Below the pieces are notes generated by a model. The model had not been told where the DNA came from. It searched no databases and saw only the letters and a program-made list of their open reading frames with translations. Position numbers and translations under genes: made by a program. Shown in pieces: positions 46,279 through 54,981 of a stretch of DNA of 64,000 bases; within the stretch, counting starts at the first letter, position 1, and the number at the start of each line of letters is the position of its first letter. This DNA is from CBDBBY01 sp965203215 (GTDB lineage Bacteria; Pseudomonadota; Alphaproteobacteria; Rhodobacterales; Rhodobacteraceae), in assembly GCA_965203215.1 (NCBI GenBank), contig CBDBBY010000001.1, positions 1,984,001-2,048,000 of the forward strand. The letters run 5' to 3'.

Positions 46279-46503
46279 ATGTCGAAGAAAAATCAGCATG
46301 TTGCACCACATTCAAACGGTTGGGCCGTGAGGGGAGCACGCAATCAAAGAGCTACGTCCGTCCACCGGACGCAGCGGGAAGCTATAGGCGCAGCTCGTAA
46401 CATCGCGCGCAACCAAGGCTCCAAAATGATTGTTCACGGCGTAAACGGCCGCATCCGGGAACGAAATACCTACGGCAAAGATCCATTCCCACCGAAGGGC
46501 TGA
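46279..46503 (+). CDS. DUF2188 small basic protein
   Basis: A 74-residue basic protein: MSKKNQHVAPHSNGWAVRGARNQRATSVHRTQREAIGAARNIARNQGSKMIVHGVNGRIRERNTYGKDPFPP. The W-V-G-x-x-R...T...A...A...N-Q-G...HG-x-G-I/R-x-R/x pattern is DUF2188, a small domain of unknown function common on mobile DNA and near toxin-antitoxin genes. The ATG at 46279 has GGAAGA upstream. It is divergent from the XRE-ImmA gene and shares a 100-base control region with it. Confidence 0.8.
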   Translation: MSKKNQHVAPHSNGWAVRGARNQRATSVHRTQREAIGAARNIARNQGSKMIVHGVNGRIRERNTYGKDPFPPKG

Positions 46504-46876
46504 CAAGAAAGAACAAATGTCTGAATACGATACGCGGATGAACGGCGCGAGATTATTTCGGACGCTCAGCTGTTGCGCGAGTTCGAACGCACGGAAAAGC
46601 AGTTGAAAACGGATGCCGGAACGCAAGGGCAGCCTGCGCAACCGATAATTCGCGCAAAGCTCACTTTGCAGACGCATGAAGCAGCGCGAGTCGGCCTGCT
46701 GTCAAATGTTGCGTCGAAAACAATCGTTGGCTCAGCTTCCTTGATTACCCGGCTTGTCGCGCCGCAACCGCTTGCCAGGGGTCAGAAGACGCCCACTCCG
46801 AACATTCCATTGGCAGAAACTTACGTCGGTCCATCGCGCGACCGCCCAAGACCTGCATCGAACTCGCTTAAGGCCT
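46504..46876. other. Intergenic region with a possible frameshifted small gene
   Basis: From the ATG at 46517 a frame reads MSEYDTRMNGA; then, after a shift of frame, EIISDAQLLREFERTEKQLKTDAG continues. This may be one small gene broken by a frameshift, following DUF2188 in the same direction. I do not recognise it. Confidence 0.3.
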
Positions 46877-47527
46877 CTACGAAGATGGAGATAAATTTGA
46901 CGCCCCGTCTCCACGCCTTGGCCCGTTCATTACTTCATCCAGAAAGCCTTTGAAGCTGGGACTCCTATTTTCAATGACCGATGCATTGAGCTGCCTCGCG
47001 ATCTCCTCTGAGACACGGGCCGTATAGACTTGATCACCGAGCAAATTTTTCAAATGATGCTTTGGATTGTGAATCTCGTCAGGCTTGGTGGTGTCGACCG
47101 CCCCGAGTGCTCGTCCGCCGAGATAGTTCCGCAAATTCCCGGCGTCGGCAAAATACCACGCTTCAAGGTGCCATTGTGCATATGCGCACTGGATCGCTGC
47201 CCCGATATGGACGCGCAGGCTCTCGGACAGTTTTTTGAAAGGATTCAAAATCTGATCGGGAGGCTTCCCATCCACATCCAAAAGGACAACGAACTTGTCT
47301 GGAGGATCGCCGCTAAGGAGTTCATACCATGCAGCCTTTATCAGCTTTTCCGCCATCGCGACGCTGAGCGCCTTGTTTCGCGGCGGAATACGGACGCCCT
47401 CCACCGAAATGCCCCGACTCTGCAGATGCTTAAGCAAAAAGGGAAGCGCATGCCGTTCCGTCTCCCCCGATGCCAGAACGATTACTTTCTTGGCCACTTC
47501 AACCGGCTCCAAAGCCCTTCGTCTCAT
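46877..47527 (-). CDS. DUF4276-like protein, possible TOPRIM-type nuclease partner
   Basis: A 216-residue protein. The ATG at 47527 follows CGGGGAA by about six bases and overlaps the end of the ATPase gene by 29 bases. Visible motifs: VLASGETERHALPFLLKHL (the Glu of an EGxTE-like motif), VVLLDVDGKPP (acidic DxD) and QWHLEAWYFAD, an order fitting DUF4276 proteins, which are thought to have a TOPRIM-like core. In such ATPase/DUF4276 pairs the second protein is the presumed effector, as in OLD-family and PARIS-like defence systems. Family assignment is from motifs only; nuclease activity is inferred. Confidence 0.6.
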   Translation of the reverse strand: MRRRALEPVEVAKKVIVLASGETERHALPFLLKHLQSRGISVEGVRIPPRNKALSVAMAEKLIKAAWYELLSGDPPDKFVVLLDVDGKPPDQILNPFKKLSESLRVHIGAAIQCAYAQWHLEAWYFADAGNLRNYLGGRALGAVDTTKPDEIHNPKHHLKNLLGDQVYTARVSEEIARQLNASVIENRSPSFKGFLDEVMNGPRRGDGASNLSPSS

Positions 47528-48644
47528 AAAATTCCCCGAGGCCAAAACCCGAGGATTCTAGAGCCTTTCGCACTCCAGCCGGATTGCGGTGCGGCAGGAC
47601 AACCGTTCCTTTTTTCCCGTCGCGTTTCACGACGCGGACTGCTTCCGGTTCGTTCAGATAATCGAGCAGCAAGGGGGAATGAGTAGTAACTAAAAACTGG
47701 ACGCGTTCCCTTACACTTAGCAAATAATTGACAAAGGCACTTAATGCCGTGGGATGAACGTAGTTTTCCGGCTCCTCGATTCCGATCAGGTTCACTTCAG
47801 ACTCTGCAAGAAGTGCGGTCATCAGCGCCAGCATTCGCAACGTTCCGCTGGACACGCCCATCTGGTGAACCTGATAGCGAAGTCCCGGTTCATTTTGCAG
47901 AAAATAGAAGCGCCCTTCCGACTCAGATTCACGAGGCTCAATTTGCTCAGGAAGTCCGATGATCGCCCGCGTTGCCGCGACGACTTTCTTGAAAGCTGTC
48001 GGTGACGATTGACGGAGCTTATACAGCGTCTCGCCCAGATTTCGGCCGTAAGGATCGAATCTTCCCGGTTCCACACTTTTCCAATCGTTGCGCAGCAGGA
48101 ATGGGTTGGGGTCGAAGAATCCCCACCTGCCGACGAACTCCGCGATGTTGCGCGCTTGGAACGACGCATCGGCCGACGCTACGGCCAAGGCGCACGCCAT
48201 CGTATCCTGCTTTAACTCAAGCTTCGCGCCATACTCTTCCCCGGACAACCACCAGCCGGATCCGTTTCTTGACTCAAGTAGCCTGATTGGCTCCTGCTTC
48301 GGATGCTTCAGGCTGATTTCTTCCTCGACGTTGAATCCGTAGCTGTCCGCTTTAACGAGCCGAACCAGCCATTCGTAGCGCCGGTCTTTATCGTCGAGAG
48401 TTACCACCAATTGAATCCGGCTCGCTGCTTCTCCCTTCCAAGCCAAATGGTTCATTCCGCCCCGGCGGGAAACCGGCGTCTGGAATTCGCGCAACCGAAT
48501 TCCTTCGTGCAAAAAATTCAGCGCGTCGAGGATGGTGCTCTTGCCCGACGCATTTGCGCCGATGAACAGATTGAGGTCACTGAACTCAATGCTTTCACAG
48601 CGCAAACTGCGATAATTTTCAACGTAAAGTTTCGACAATTTCAT
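47499..48644 (-). CDS. AAA family ATPase (OLD/ABC-type, COG4637-like)
   Basis: A 381-residue ABC-class ATPase like those of OLD and RecF proteins. Walker A is GANASGKST (29-37) after the typical start KLYVENYRSL, the signature-like motif is GVSSGTLRMLAL, Walker B is LIGIEEPENYVHP and the switch histidine is in VTTHSPLLLD. There is no coiled-coil insertion of SMC length. It overlaps the DUF4276-like gene, so the two proteins act together. Such pairs are candidate anti-phage modules in which the ATPase senses infection and controls the partner. The DNA-repair alternative is not excluded. Confidence 0.88.
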   Translation of the reverse strand: MKLSKLYVENYRSLRCESIEFSDLNLFIGANASGKSTILDALNFLHEGIRLREFQTPVSRRGGMNHLAWKGEAASRIQLVVTLDDKDRRYEWLVRLVKADSYGFNVEEEISLKHPKQEPIRLLESRNGSGWWLSGEEYGAKLELKQDTMACALAVASADASFQARNIAEFVGRWGFFDPNPFLLRNDWKSVEPGRFDPYGRNLGETLYKLRQSSPTAFKKVVAATRAIIGLPEQIEPRESESEGRFYFLQNEPGLRYQVHQMGVSSGTLRMLALMTALLAESEVNLIGIEEPENYVHPTALSAFVNYLLSVRERVQFLVTTHSPLLLDYLNEPEAVRVVKRDGKKGTVVLPHRNPAGVRKALESSGFGLGEFYETKGFGAG

Positions 48645-49018
48645 TCGTCTAACTCCCTCATCAGATCCGCAGTCATGCAGCTGGCAGGTTTCATTTGGTG
48701 CATCCGATGTGGATTTGCCCGGTCATGGCCGCGGCAAGGGGCGCTGCGCTCCTTGATGCTCGTGATCGGTATATCCGCCGCATATCGGAGAAAGTCAAAA
48801 CGTCCAGCAGAAACGATGACAAGATTGAGGATCGCCGCTTGTTAATACGGTTACCGCCTCGGCACCCGCAGATTATCGCTCTGCTCGCGAATTGGGGCAA
48901 TATTCGCGCCGCGTGTTTCGTTGCGGATGTTCCTGAGAAAACCGTATGCGGAACCAAAACCATTTTCGGCGGTCATCAATTCTAGCGCCGAGCATGCACG
49001 CATGAAGTGCTCGGATCA
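48645..49018. other. Intergenic stretch without a supported gene
   Basis: A plus-strand frame at 48695-48985 has a few protein-like runs but no domain or ribosome site; nothing else was recognised. Confidence 0.45.
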
Positions 49019-52000
49019 TCATATCTCAATCCGGATTTCACCGCCTGCCTCCTTCGCGCGCGAACAACAGAGCAGGATTTTGCTTTTGCGCTCCGCCGCC
49101 GAGAGCACGTAATCGCGATGGTCCACATCGCCGCTTAAATATTTTCTCGAGCAGACGCCGCAAATTCCGTCCGAACATTTCGTGTCGACGATGATCCCGA
49201 CCTCTGCAAGCGCCTCCACAGCCGACATTTCGGTCGGGACTTCCACTTCTCGTCCGCTCGATTCGAGACGAAGCTTGAATGGAAAGTTTTCCCGCTCGGG
49301 CTCATCGGGAACTGCGAAGTATTCCTTTGAAAGATGCTCTTCGGGCCAGTCCTTCTCGCCGGCCGCCGCGAACACGGCATCCATGTAGCGATCGCTCCCG
49401 CAAGCATAGAGGCGAAACCCTTCGCGATAAGCCGGAATCAACTCGTCGAATCGCGCCCGCGACCCGTCATCCGTGAAGTGGAAAAACACGCGATCCGACC
49501 AGGGCGCAGATTGCAATTCCTCGACGAACCCGAACTCCGCCCTTGACCGCGCGCTGCAGTGCATGAAGAACTCCCTGCCGAGGGTGTTGAGCCTGTGCGC
49601 CATCGACATAAGGGGAGTGACTCCGATCCCGCCCGCCATAAGCAGTGAAAGACTTGCGGACTCGTCGAGCGGGAAATGATTTCTCGGCCTCGAAACGAAT
49701 GTCTTTCGTCCTTGCCGGAATATTCGGTGCATCAGTTTCGACCCGCCGCGCCCTTCCGTCTCATTCAAGACTCCGATGACATACTTCGAAAGATCTTCCG
49801 GATCGCCGGCGAGCGAAAACTGCCGCTGGAACTCCGGCGCGACAACGATATCGACATGAGCTCCGGGCTCGAAAGGAGGCAGGTCGGCCCCGTCCAAGCT
49901 CGCCAGTTCGAACCGAACCACGTCCTCACTCAGGTCGTTCCTTTTTGATACCTCTAAACGCAGAACCGGCGGCGGACCGTCTTGGGCGCGCTGTCTCGGA
50001 ACCAGATCTTCCGCCTTGCCGCGCTCCAATCTTTGTTTGTATTCGGCAGGCGAAAGCAGTTCTTGGTACCGCCTGATTCCTTCCTCTCGTTCCAATGGGT
50101 GGACGATAGGGAAAGGTGGCGGCATCAGGTCTGCCGGGTAGACCGCCAGTGTTTGGTCCTCGTACTTGAGGTCCAATTCCCGCTGCAGACCTCGTGCATT
50201 GGTCGCCTGGGCGCGCACGTACCGTCCTGCCTCGCGGTCAAGTTCGATGTCCCACCACCATTTCTTTCGATCATTCATTCCGCCCCGACCGAGACGATCA
50301 TCCAAGGCTGCCAAGATTTTGGCGGATTTCGGCGCATTGATGGCCATCCACCGAAAGGCTGCATCCGAAAACAAGCCTTCAAGATTCCAAGGACAGGTCT
50401 TCATGCATCGGCCGCACATGCCGCCCGCCGAATTTGTCAGTCGATACCGCGTGCATTTCTCGGCGTCCGACTTCCAGATTTCGTAACCGTTGTACATGAG
50501 CTTCGGTCCGGCGGTGATTGCTCCGGATGGACACTCTCGGGCGCATTTGTTGCAGGACTCGCAGAAGTTCTGCATTCCGAAATCTATCGGCTTGTCGTGC
50601 GCCATCGGCATGGACGTTGTGACCGCGCCGGCTTTCAGACGCGGGCCCAGGAACGGATTCAATATGACTTCGCCGATCCGGCTGACTTCCCCGAGACCGG
50701 ACAGCAGCAGCAGCGGCGGCTGCAGGACTTCGCTGTCGAGCACGGAGTGAACGCGCGCAGAATAGCCCAGCCTGCGGATCTGCTCCGCAATCACGCCGCC
50801 GATCAGCGAAAACCGCAAATACGCGCGCATGGACTGGGCCACAGAAATCCAATCGTCGCCCGATGCGCCGTCCATGGTCTCGAACCCCTGATCAAAGAGC
50901 ATCGAGATTGCATTGTCGTGGTAAGGCTCCAGCGGATTGCCGCCGGCATCGTGGGAATAATAGGTCCATTCAGGCGCGCGGGACAGGCCGACCGCGTCCG
51001 TTGCGAGAAAGTAGGACGCGCCCTTGATATTGTCGGCGTTACGTTTCGGATCAATCGCGGATTGACGCACCGGTCCGCGCGCTTCGCCGAATTGCAGCAA
51101 GAGAAGCGCGCCCAGCGCCCTACGCGCGCACGCGCCGATCGGGCTTTTCATCACGTAGTAGCCGCCCTTGGCAGCTTCCTGAACGGACTTGCCCATGTCG
51201 CCGAACAGCGCCCGCGCGAAGAAATCGGCGCGCTTCGGAAAGCGAGGCACGCGATCTTCATCTATGAGCGTGGTCGGCGAATCCACGCGCTTGATCTTCT
51301 CGAACGGATGCGGCCCCATTCGGAACGGTCGATTTTCGAACGGAACCGACGTGCTTGAGCGACGTTCGGTTCCGATCCCGAGCTGCCACGATGGACCGTG
51401 ACTCGAAAGCCCTGCTCTCCCGGCGTTCTTTTCGAGCAGCCTGTCCGGCTCCAATTCCAATGCGGTCGTAACGGCCGCAATCCCGAACCGGGATCCGACA
51501 AACGCATTGGCCAGTTCGCCGTCCACGACGCCGCAAAGACCTGCCGAAACGCCGAGCCGATTCAGATCCACTTCCGTGGTGGTGGCGGTGTGGGCGCGCG
51601 CTTCATGCCCGAGCATTCTGATGTAGTTGGCGATCACCACGGCCGTATTGGAGGTCAGCAGCGCCGCGCGCTCCGCTTGGGTATCGCGGAACCACTCCGT
51701 GCCGAGCTCCGCATGCTCGGGATCCCTTGTGAATTCAACCAGAAAGACCAAGGCATGCGTGTGGTCGTCGATCAGCCCCGGTGAGCGGCGCGCTGCGGCC
51801 AGTATATCCGCATAAATCGCATCCACGCCGGCCGCGTAAGTGACCGGCTGCCCGGCCTCGAGTTCGGCTCTGATCCCGTCGATCATGGGATTGCGCCGCG
51901 GTCGATCCAGAAAATGCTCCGGAAGCAAGCGCGCAACGCCGACCATCGACGCATCGAAATAATATGAAGCAGCCTTCATATGCCGTGACCGCTCTCCCGG

Positions 52001-52234
52001 ATCGGCAGGTATTTCTGCGCGCCCGTGGACGATTTCGCCATCGCGGACCGTGTCCATCATCGCCAGAAACCTCGCGATCGCGTGCGCCAGCGACTCCTTC
52101 GGATGGCGGGCGAGATCAATCTCGCGCATGCTCGGAACGTCTGTAAAGTCGGCCGCGCCGTCCGAACGCGCAAGCCGCTCCAGCGGAAACGGTCCCAAAT
52201 GAAAAGGTCTTTTCTTGTTGGAGAAATATTTCAC
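49019..52234 (-). CDS. Self-sufficient reductive dehalogenase fused to flavin/ferredoxin reductase
   Basis: A 1071-residue protein; the GTG at 52234 gives KYFSNKKRPFHLGPFPLER and the open frame upstream is not protein-like. Residues 1-290 and 300-620 begin alike (RPFHLGPFPLERL, RPFRMGPHPFEKI), an internal duplication as in aerobic-type RdhA. Two [4Fe-4S] sites follow: C558-C561-C564-C568 and C594-C607-C610-C614. Residues about 750-1070 are a phthalate-dioxygenase-reductase module: FMN/NAD domain (GGIGVTPLMSM) and a plant-type [2Fe-2S] centre (CSDGICGVCSRK...CC). BhbA and NpRdhA, cobalamin-dependent cytoplasmic enzymes removing halogen from aromatic compounds, have this layout. No signal peptide or anchor gene is present, consistent with NAD(P)H-driven soluble catalysis. 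Substrate unknown. Confidence 0.85.
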   Translation of the reverse strand: MKYFSNKKRPFHLGPFPLERLARSDGAADFTDVPSMREIDLARHPKESLAHAIARFLAMMDTVRDGEIVHGRAEIPADPGERSRHMKAASYYFDASMVGVARLLPEHFLDRPRRNPMIDGIRAELEAGQPVTYAAGVDAIYADILAAARRSPGLIDDHTHALVFLVEFTRDPEHAELGTEWFRDTQAERAALLTSNTAVVIANYIRMLGHEARAHTATTTEVDLNRLGVSAGLCGVVDGELANAFVGSRFGIAAVTTALELEPDRLLEKNAGRAGLSSHGPSWQLGIGTERRSSTSVPFENRPFRMGPHPFEKIKRVDSPTTLIDEDRVPRFPKRADFFARALFGDMGKSVQEAAKGGYYVMKSPIGACARRALGALLLLQFGEARGPVRQSAIDPKRNADNIKGASYFLATDAVGLSRAPEWTYYSHDAGGNPLEPYHDNAISMLFDQGFETMDGASGDDWISVAQSMRAYLRFSLIGGVIAEQIRRLGYSARVHSVLDSEVLQPPLLLLSGLGEVSRIGEVILNPFLGPRLKAGAVTTSMPMAHDKPIDFGMQNFCESCNKCARECPSGAITAGPKLMYNGYEIWKSDAEKCTRYRLTNSAGGMCGRCMKTCPWNLEGLFSDAAFRWMAINAPKSAKILAALDDRLGRGGMNDRKKWWWDIELDREAGRYVRAQATNARGLQRELDLKYEDQTLAVYPADLMPPPFPIVHPLEREEGIRRYQELLSPAEYKQRLERGKAEDLVPRQRAQDGPPPVLRLEVSKRNDLSEDVVRFELASLDGADLPPFEPGAHVDIVVAPEFQRQFSLAGDPEDLSKYVIGVLNETEGRGGSKLMHRIFRQGRKTFVSRPRNHFPLDESASLSLLMAGGIGVTPLMSMAHRLNTLGREFFMHCSARSRAEFGFVEELQSAPWSDRVFFHFTDDGSRARFDELIPAYREGFRLYACGSDRYMDAVFAAAGEKDWPEEHLSKEYFAVPDEPERENFPFKLRLESSGREVEVPTEMSAVEALAEVGIIVDTKCSDGICGVCSRKYLSGDVDHRDYVLSAAERKSKILLCCSRAKEAGGEIRIEI

Positions 52235-52952
52235 CTTGTATTGTCCCGGTACCCAGCATCCGGCGAAGCGAAAATCATCGCAGTCCCGACGATGTGTACA
52301 AGCAACGCCAGCTTTCGGCAAACCCCGATGCTCCCGTCTGAATTGCGGTGCGACCAAAATAAATCGGAGCGAGGCCGCGGCCGCGCAGCAGCCGGTCGAA
52401 ACGGATAGGAAATCGAGCGCGCGTTGCCTTTTCGACGCAATCGCAGGCCTGAAGACGAAGAAAATGGCCTTGACTTGCCGATTAGGTCGGCGAACTGTTG
52501 CAAAATTCCGGTATTTCAGCAAAAATAGGCAACGGAACAAATCCAAAGTTTTGTATTTCCGTTCCATTCCTAAGAAATTGCGGCGATCTCCGCGATTCCG
52601 AGTTGCGGGCCAAGCACGTCCGCAGCCGCATCCTGACTTCGGTTCCTGAGAATGCGATGACAAGAGCGACTGAATTCTGCGATCAGCATAGTCTGATGCC
52701 GCTCTTTACGTTGCTGAAATGGCGAGGTTCGAAGGGATGCGCCCGAAAGGCCGAAGGCTTCTTCGGGATCGTCGAACCGTTGCAATTCGCTGTCCGATCT
52801 ACCGTCGCGAAACAAGTCGCACGTGAATGCCGGGATGCGATCGATCGATCATATAGGCCCGGTCCAACGGGGATCTGCAGAGTCCGATTTATCGAAGACC
52901 TGATCGATCCATCCGAGACGAGGCTCGCAGCTCCGATGGCGGCAAGCTGAAG
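52235..52952. other. Intergenic region between dehalogenase and antiporter genes
   Basis: About 700 bases containing the divergent promoters; no gene supported. The plus frame 52498-52950 ends just before the antiporter ATG, but its composition is shadow-like and no domain is seen. Confidence 0.45.
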
Positions 52953-54899
52953 ATGTCGTCCTTCCTGCTGCTTGCGACCATCTACCTTGCTGCCGCCGTT
53001 GTAGTCGTTCCGCTTTCAAAAAGATTTGGTTTCGGGTCGGTGCTCGGATACCTGCTGGCGGGCATAATCATCGGCCAGATCAGCGGGCTTCTGAATTCGA
53101 GTCCGCGAGCGCTCCAGCTGTTCGCCGAGTTCGGGATCGTAATGCTTTTGTTCGTCATCGGACTGGAGCTCGAGCCAAGATCCTTGTGGGAAATGCGGGA
53201 CAAGCTGATCGGCCTGGGCGGACTTCAGATTGCGATCACGACCGGGGTACTGGCGGCAGCCGCTGCGGTTCTCGGCCTTCCGTTGCTGGTCGCTGTCGGA
53301 GTCGGCATGACAATGGCCCTGTCCTCGACGGCGATGGTGCTTCAGACGATCGCTGAAAAGCGGCTTACGCAAACGGACGGGGGGCGGTCGAGCCTTTCCG
53401 TGCTCCTCACGCAGGACGTCGCTGTCATCCCGATGCTCGTCGTCATTCCGCTCCTTGGAGGAACCGGCAACAGCGCGGGCCCGGTTCATGGAGGCGAGGA
53501 AGGGGCGGTCGGCGAGGGCGTGGAAATAGCGCAGGCGTTTTTGGACAGCCTGCCGCCTTTTCTGGTCGCGGGAATCATGGCTGCCTCAATAGCGTTCATC
53601 GTTCTGGGCGGACATTATCTGATCCGTCCTCTCTTCAGATTCATCGCGGAGTCGGGCCTGATGGAGATCTCGGTCGCCGCCACCTTGTTTTTGGTGGCCG
53701 TCACCGCCCTCATCATGAACCTCGTAGGCTTGTCGCCTGCTCTGGGGACTTTTCTCGCCGGCGTGATGCTTGCGAACTCGGAGTTTCGCCATGAATTGGA
53801 ATCCAATATCGCTCCGTTCAAAGGATTGCTGCTCGGCCTCTTTTTCATCGTCGTGGGGGCGGGAATAAATTTCGCCCTTCTTTATTCCGAATTTTTCGCG
53901 ATCATCGGAATGACGATCGGCGTGATCGTGCTGAAGGCCGCGGTGCTGCTTTTTCTTGCGAGATTGTTCCGCTTGCGCGGGCGCGACCAATGGCTGTTCA
54001 CGCTCGGCTTGGCGCAGTCGGGCGAGTTCGCGTTCATATTGCTCAATTTCATGCAGCAGACCGGCGTGATCGACGTCGAGCTTTCGGAAAGAATGCTGCT
54101 GGTCGCGACCATGTCGATGTTCTTCACGCCCGCTCTTTTCATCGTGTACGAGCGGTTGGCGAAACGGATCGGCGACCCTCCGGACCGGCTTCCCGACGAT
54201 GAGATTCGCGAGCGGGGTCCGATCATCATCGCGGGAGTTGGACGGTTCGGAAATATCGTCAACCAGCTGGTCGGGGTCAACGGATACAGCACTGTCGTGC
54301 TCGACACGGACATCAAAGCGATCAATCTCGCGCGGCGGCGCGGATTCAAGGCGTACCTTGGCGATCCCAGCCGGCCCGAATTGCTTGAGGGCGCAGGGTT
54401 GCAATATGCCGAAGCCCTCGTCGTCGCCATAGACATCTCCGAGCATGTGCTGCAGATCGTGCAGTACGCCAGGCGCAGGCGCCCCGATCTCTACATTGTC
54501 GCAAGAGCCGGAAACCGGGAGGATTTCTTCAAGCTTTACCAAGCCGGAGCGAGCGAGATCGTTCCCGAGGTATTCGACAGCTCGCTGCGCGCGGGCCGGT
54601 ACGTGCTTCAGAAAATGGGAATTTCCGAAGATGACGCGCGACGGCGCGTGCAGACTTACATGCATTACGAACAGCGATCTTCGCGGGAGCTCGCGGCCGT
54701 CTGGGACCCCAATCTGCCGATGGAAAAAAACGATGCCTACCTGAAGCGGCTGATGGAATTGGACCAAGAGGTTCGAGCCGGGTTCGGGGCGCAGTTCGAC
54801 GGGATCGATCTGCCGGACGAATCGCCCTTTCCGTTGAAATCCGAGGATGCCGCGGAAGACTCATCGAATTCCGAAGACCGCGAAGCGCCAACCGCTTGA
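52953..54899 (+). CDS. Monovalent cation:proton antiporter (KefB/KefC-like, CPA2)
   Basis: A 648-residue inner-membrane antiporter. The N-terminal 390 residues form about 12 helices with CPA2 hallmarks: LGYLLAGIIIGQ, FAEFGIVMLLFVIGLELEP, MALSSTAMVLQTIAEK, LTQDVAVIPML and GTFLAGVMLANSEFRHELE. A cytosolic TrkA-N NAD-binding domain follows (IIIAGVGRFGNIVNQLV, YSTVVLDTD, LGDPSRPELLEGAG), then an acidic tail. KefB/C proteins export K+ in exchange for H+ when electrophiles react with glutathione. Its position opposite a dehalogenase gene could be relevant for electrophile stress, but no glutathione gene is adjacent. Confidence 0.9.
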   Translation: MSSFLLLATIYLAAAVVVVPLSKRFGFGSVLGYLLAGIIIGQISGLLNSSPRALQLFAEFGIVMLLFVIGLELEPRSLWEMRDKLIGLGGLQIAITTGVLAAAAAVLGLPLLVAVGVGMTMALSSTAMVLQTIAEKRLTQTDGGRSSLSVLLTQDVAVIPMLVVIPLLGGTGNSAGPVHGGEEGAVGEGVEIAQAFLDSLPPFLVAGIMAASIAFIVLGGHYLIRPLFRFIAESGLMEISVAATLFLVAVTALIMNLVGLSPALGTFLAGVMLANSEFRHELESNIAPFKGLLLGLFFIVVGAGINFALLYSEFFAIIGMTIGVIVLKAAVLLFLARLFRLRGRDQWLFTLGLAQSGEFAFILLNFMQQTGVIDVELSERMLLVATMSMFFTPALFIVYERLAKRIGDPPDRLPDDEIRERGPIIIAGVGRFGNIVNQLVGVNGYSTVVLDTDIKAINLARRRGFKAYLGDPSRPELLEGAGLQYAEALVVAIDISEHVLQIVQYARRRRPDLYIVARAGNREDFFKLYQAGASEIVPEVFDSSLRAGRYVLQKMGISEDDARRRVQTYMHYEQRSSRELAAVWDPNLPMEKNDAYLKRLMELDQEVRAGFGAQFDGIDLPDESPFPLKSEDAAEDSSNSEDREAPTA

Positions 54900-54981
54900 A
54901 TCCGGTTGCGTCTTCGGATCCTGACTTGCGAAAATCGTACTGACAGCCCGGCGGCGTCCGAAACTCGGGGCGCGAAGGCTG

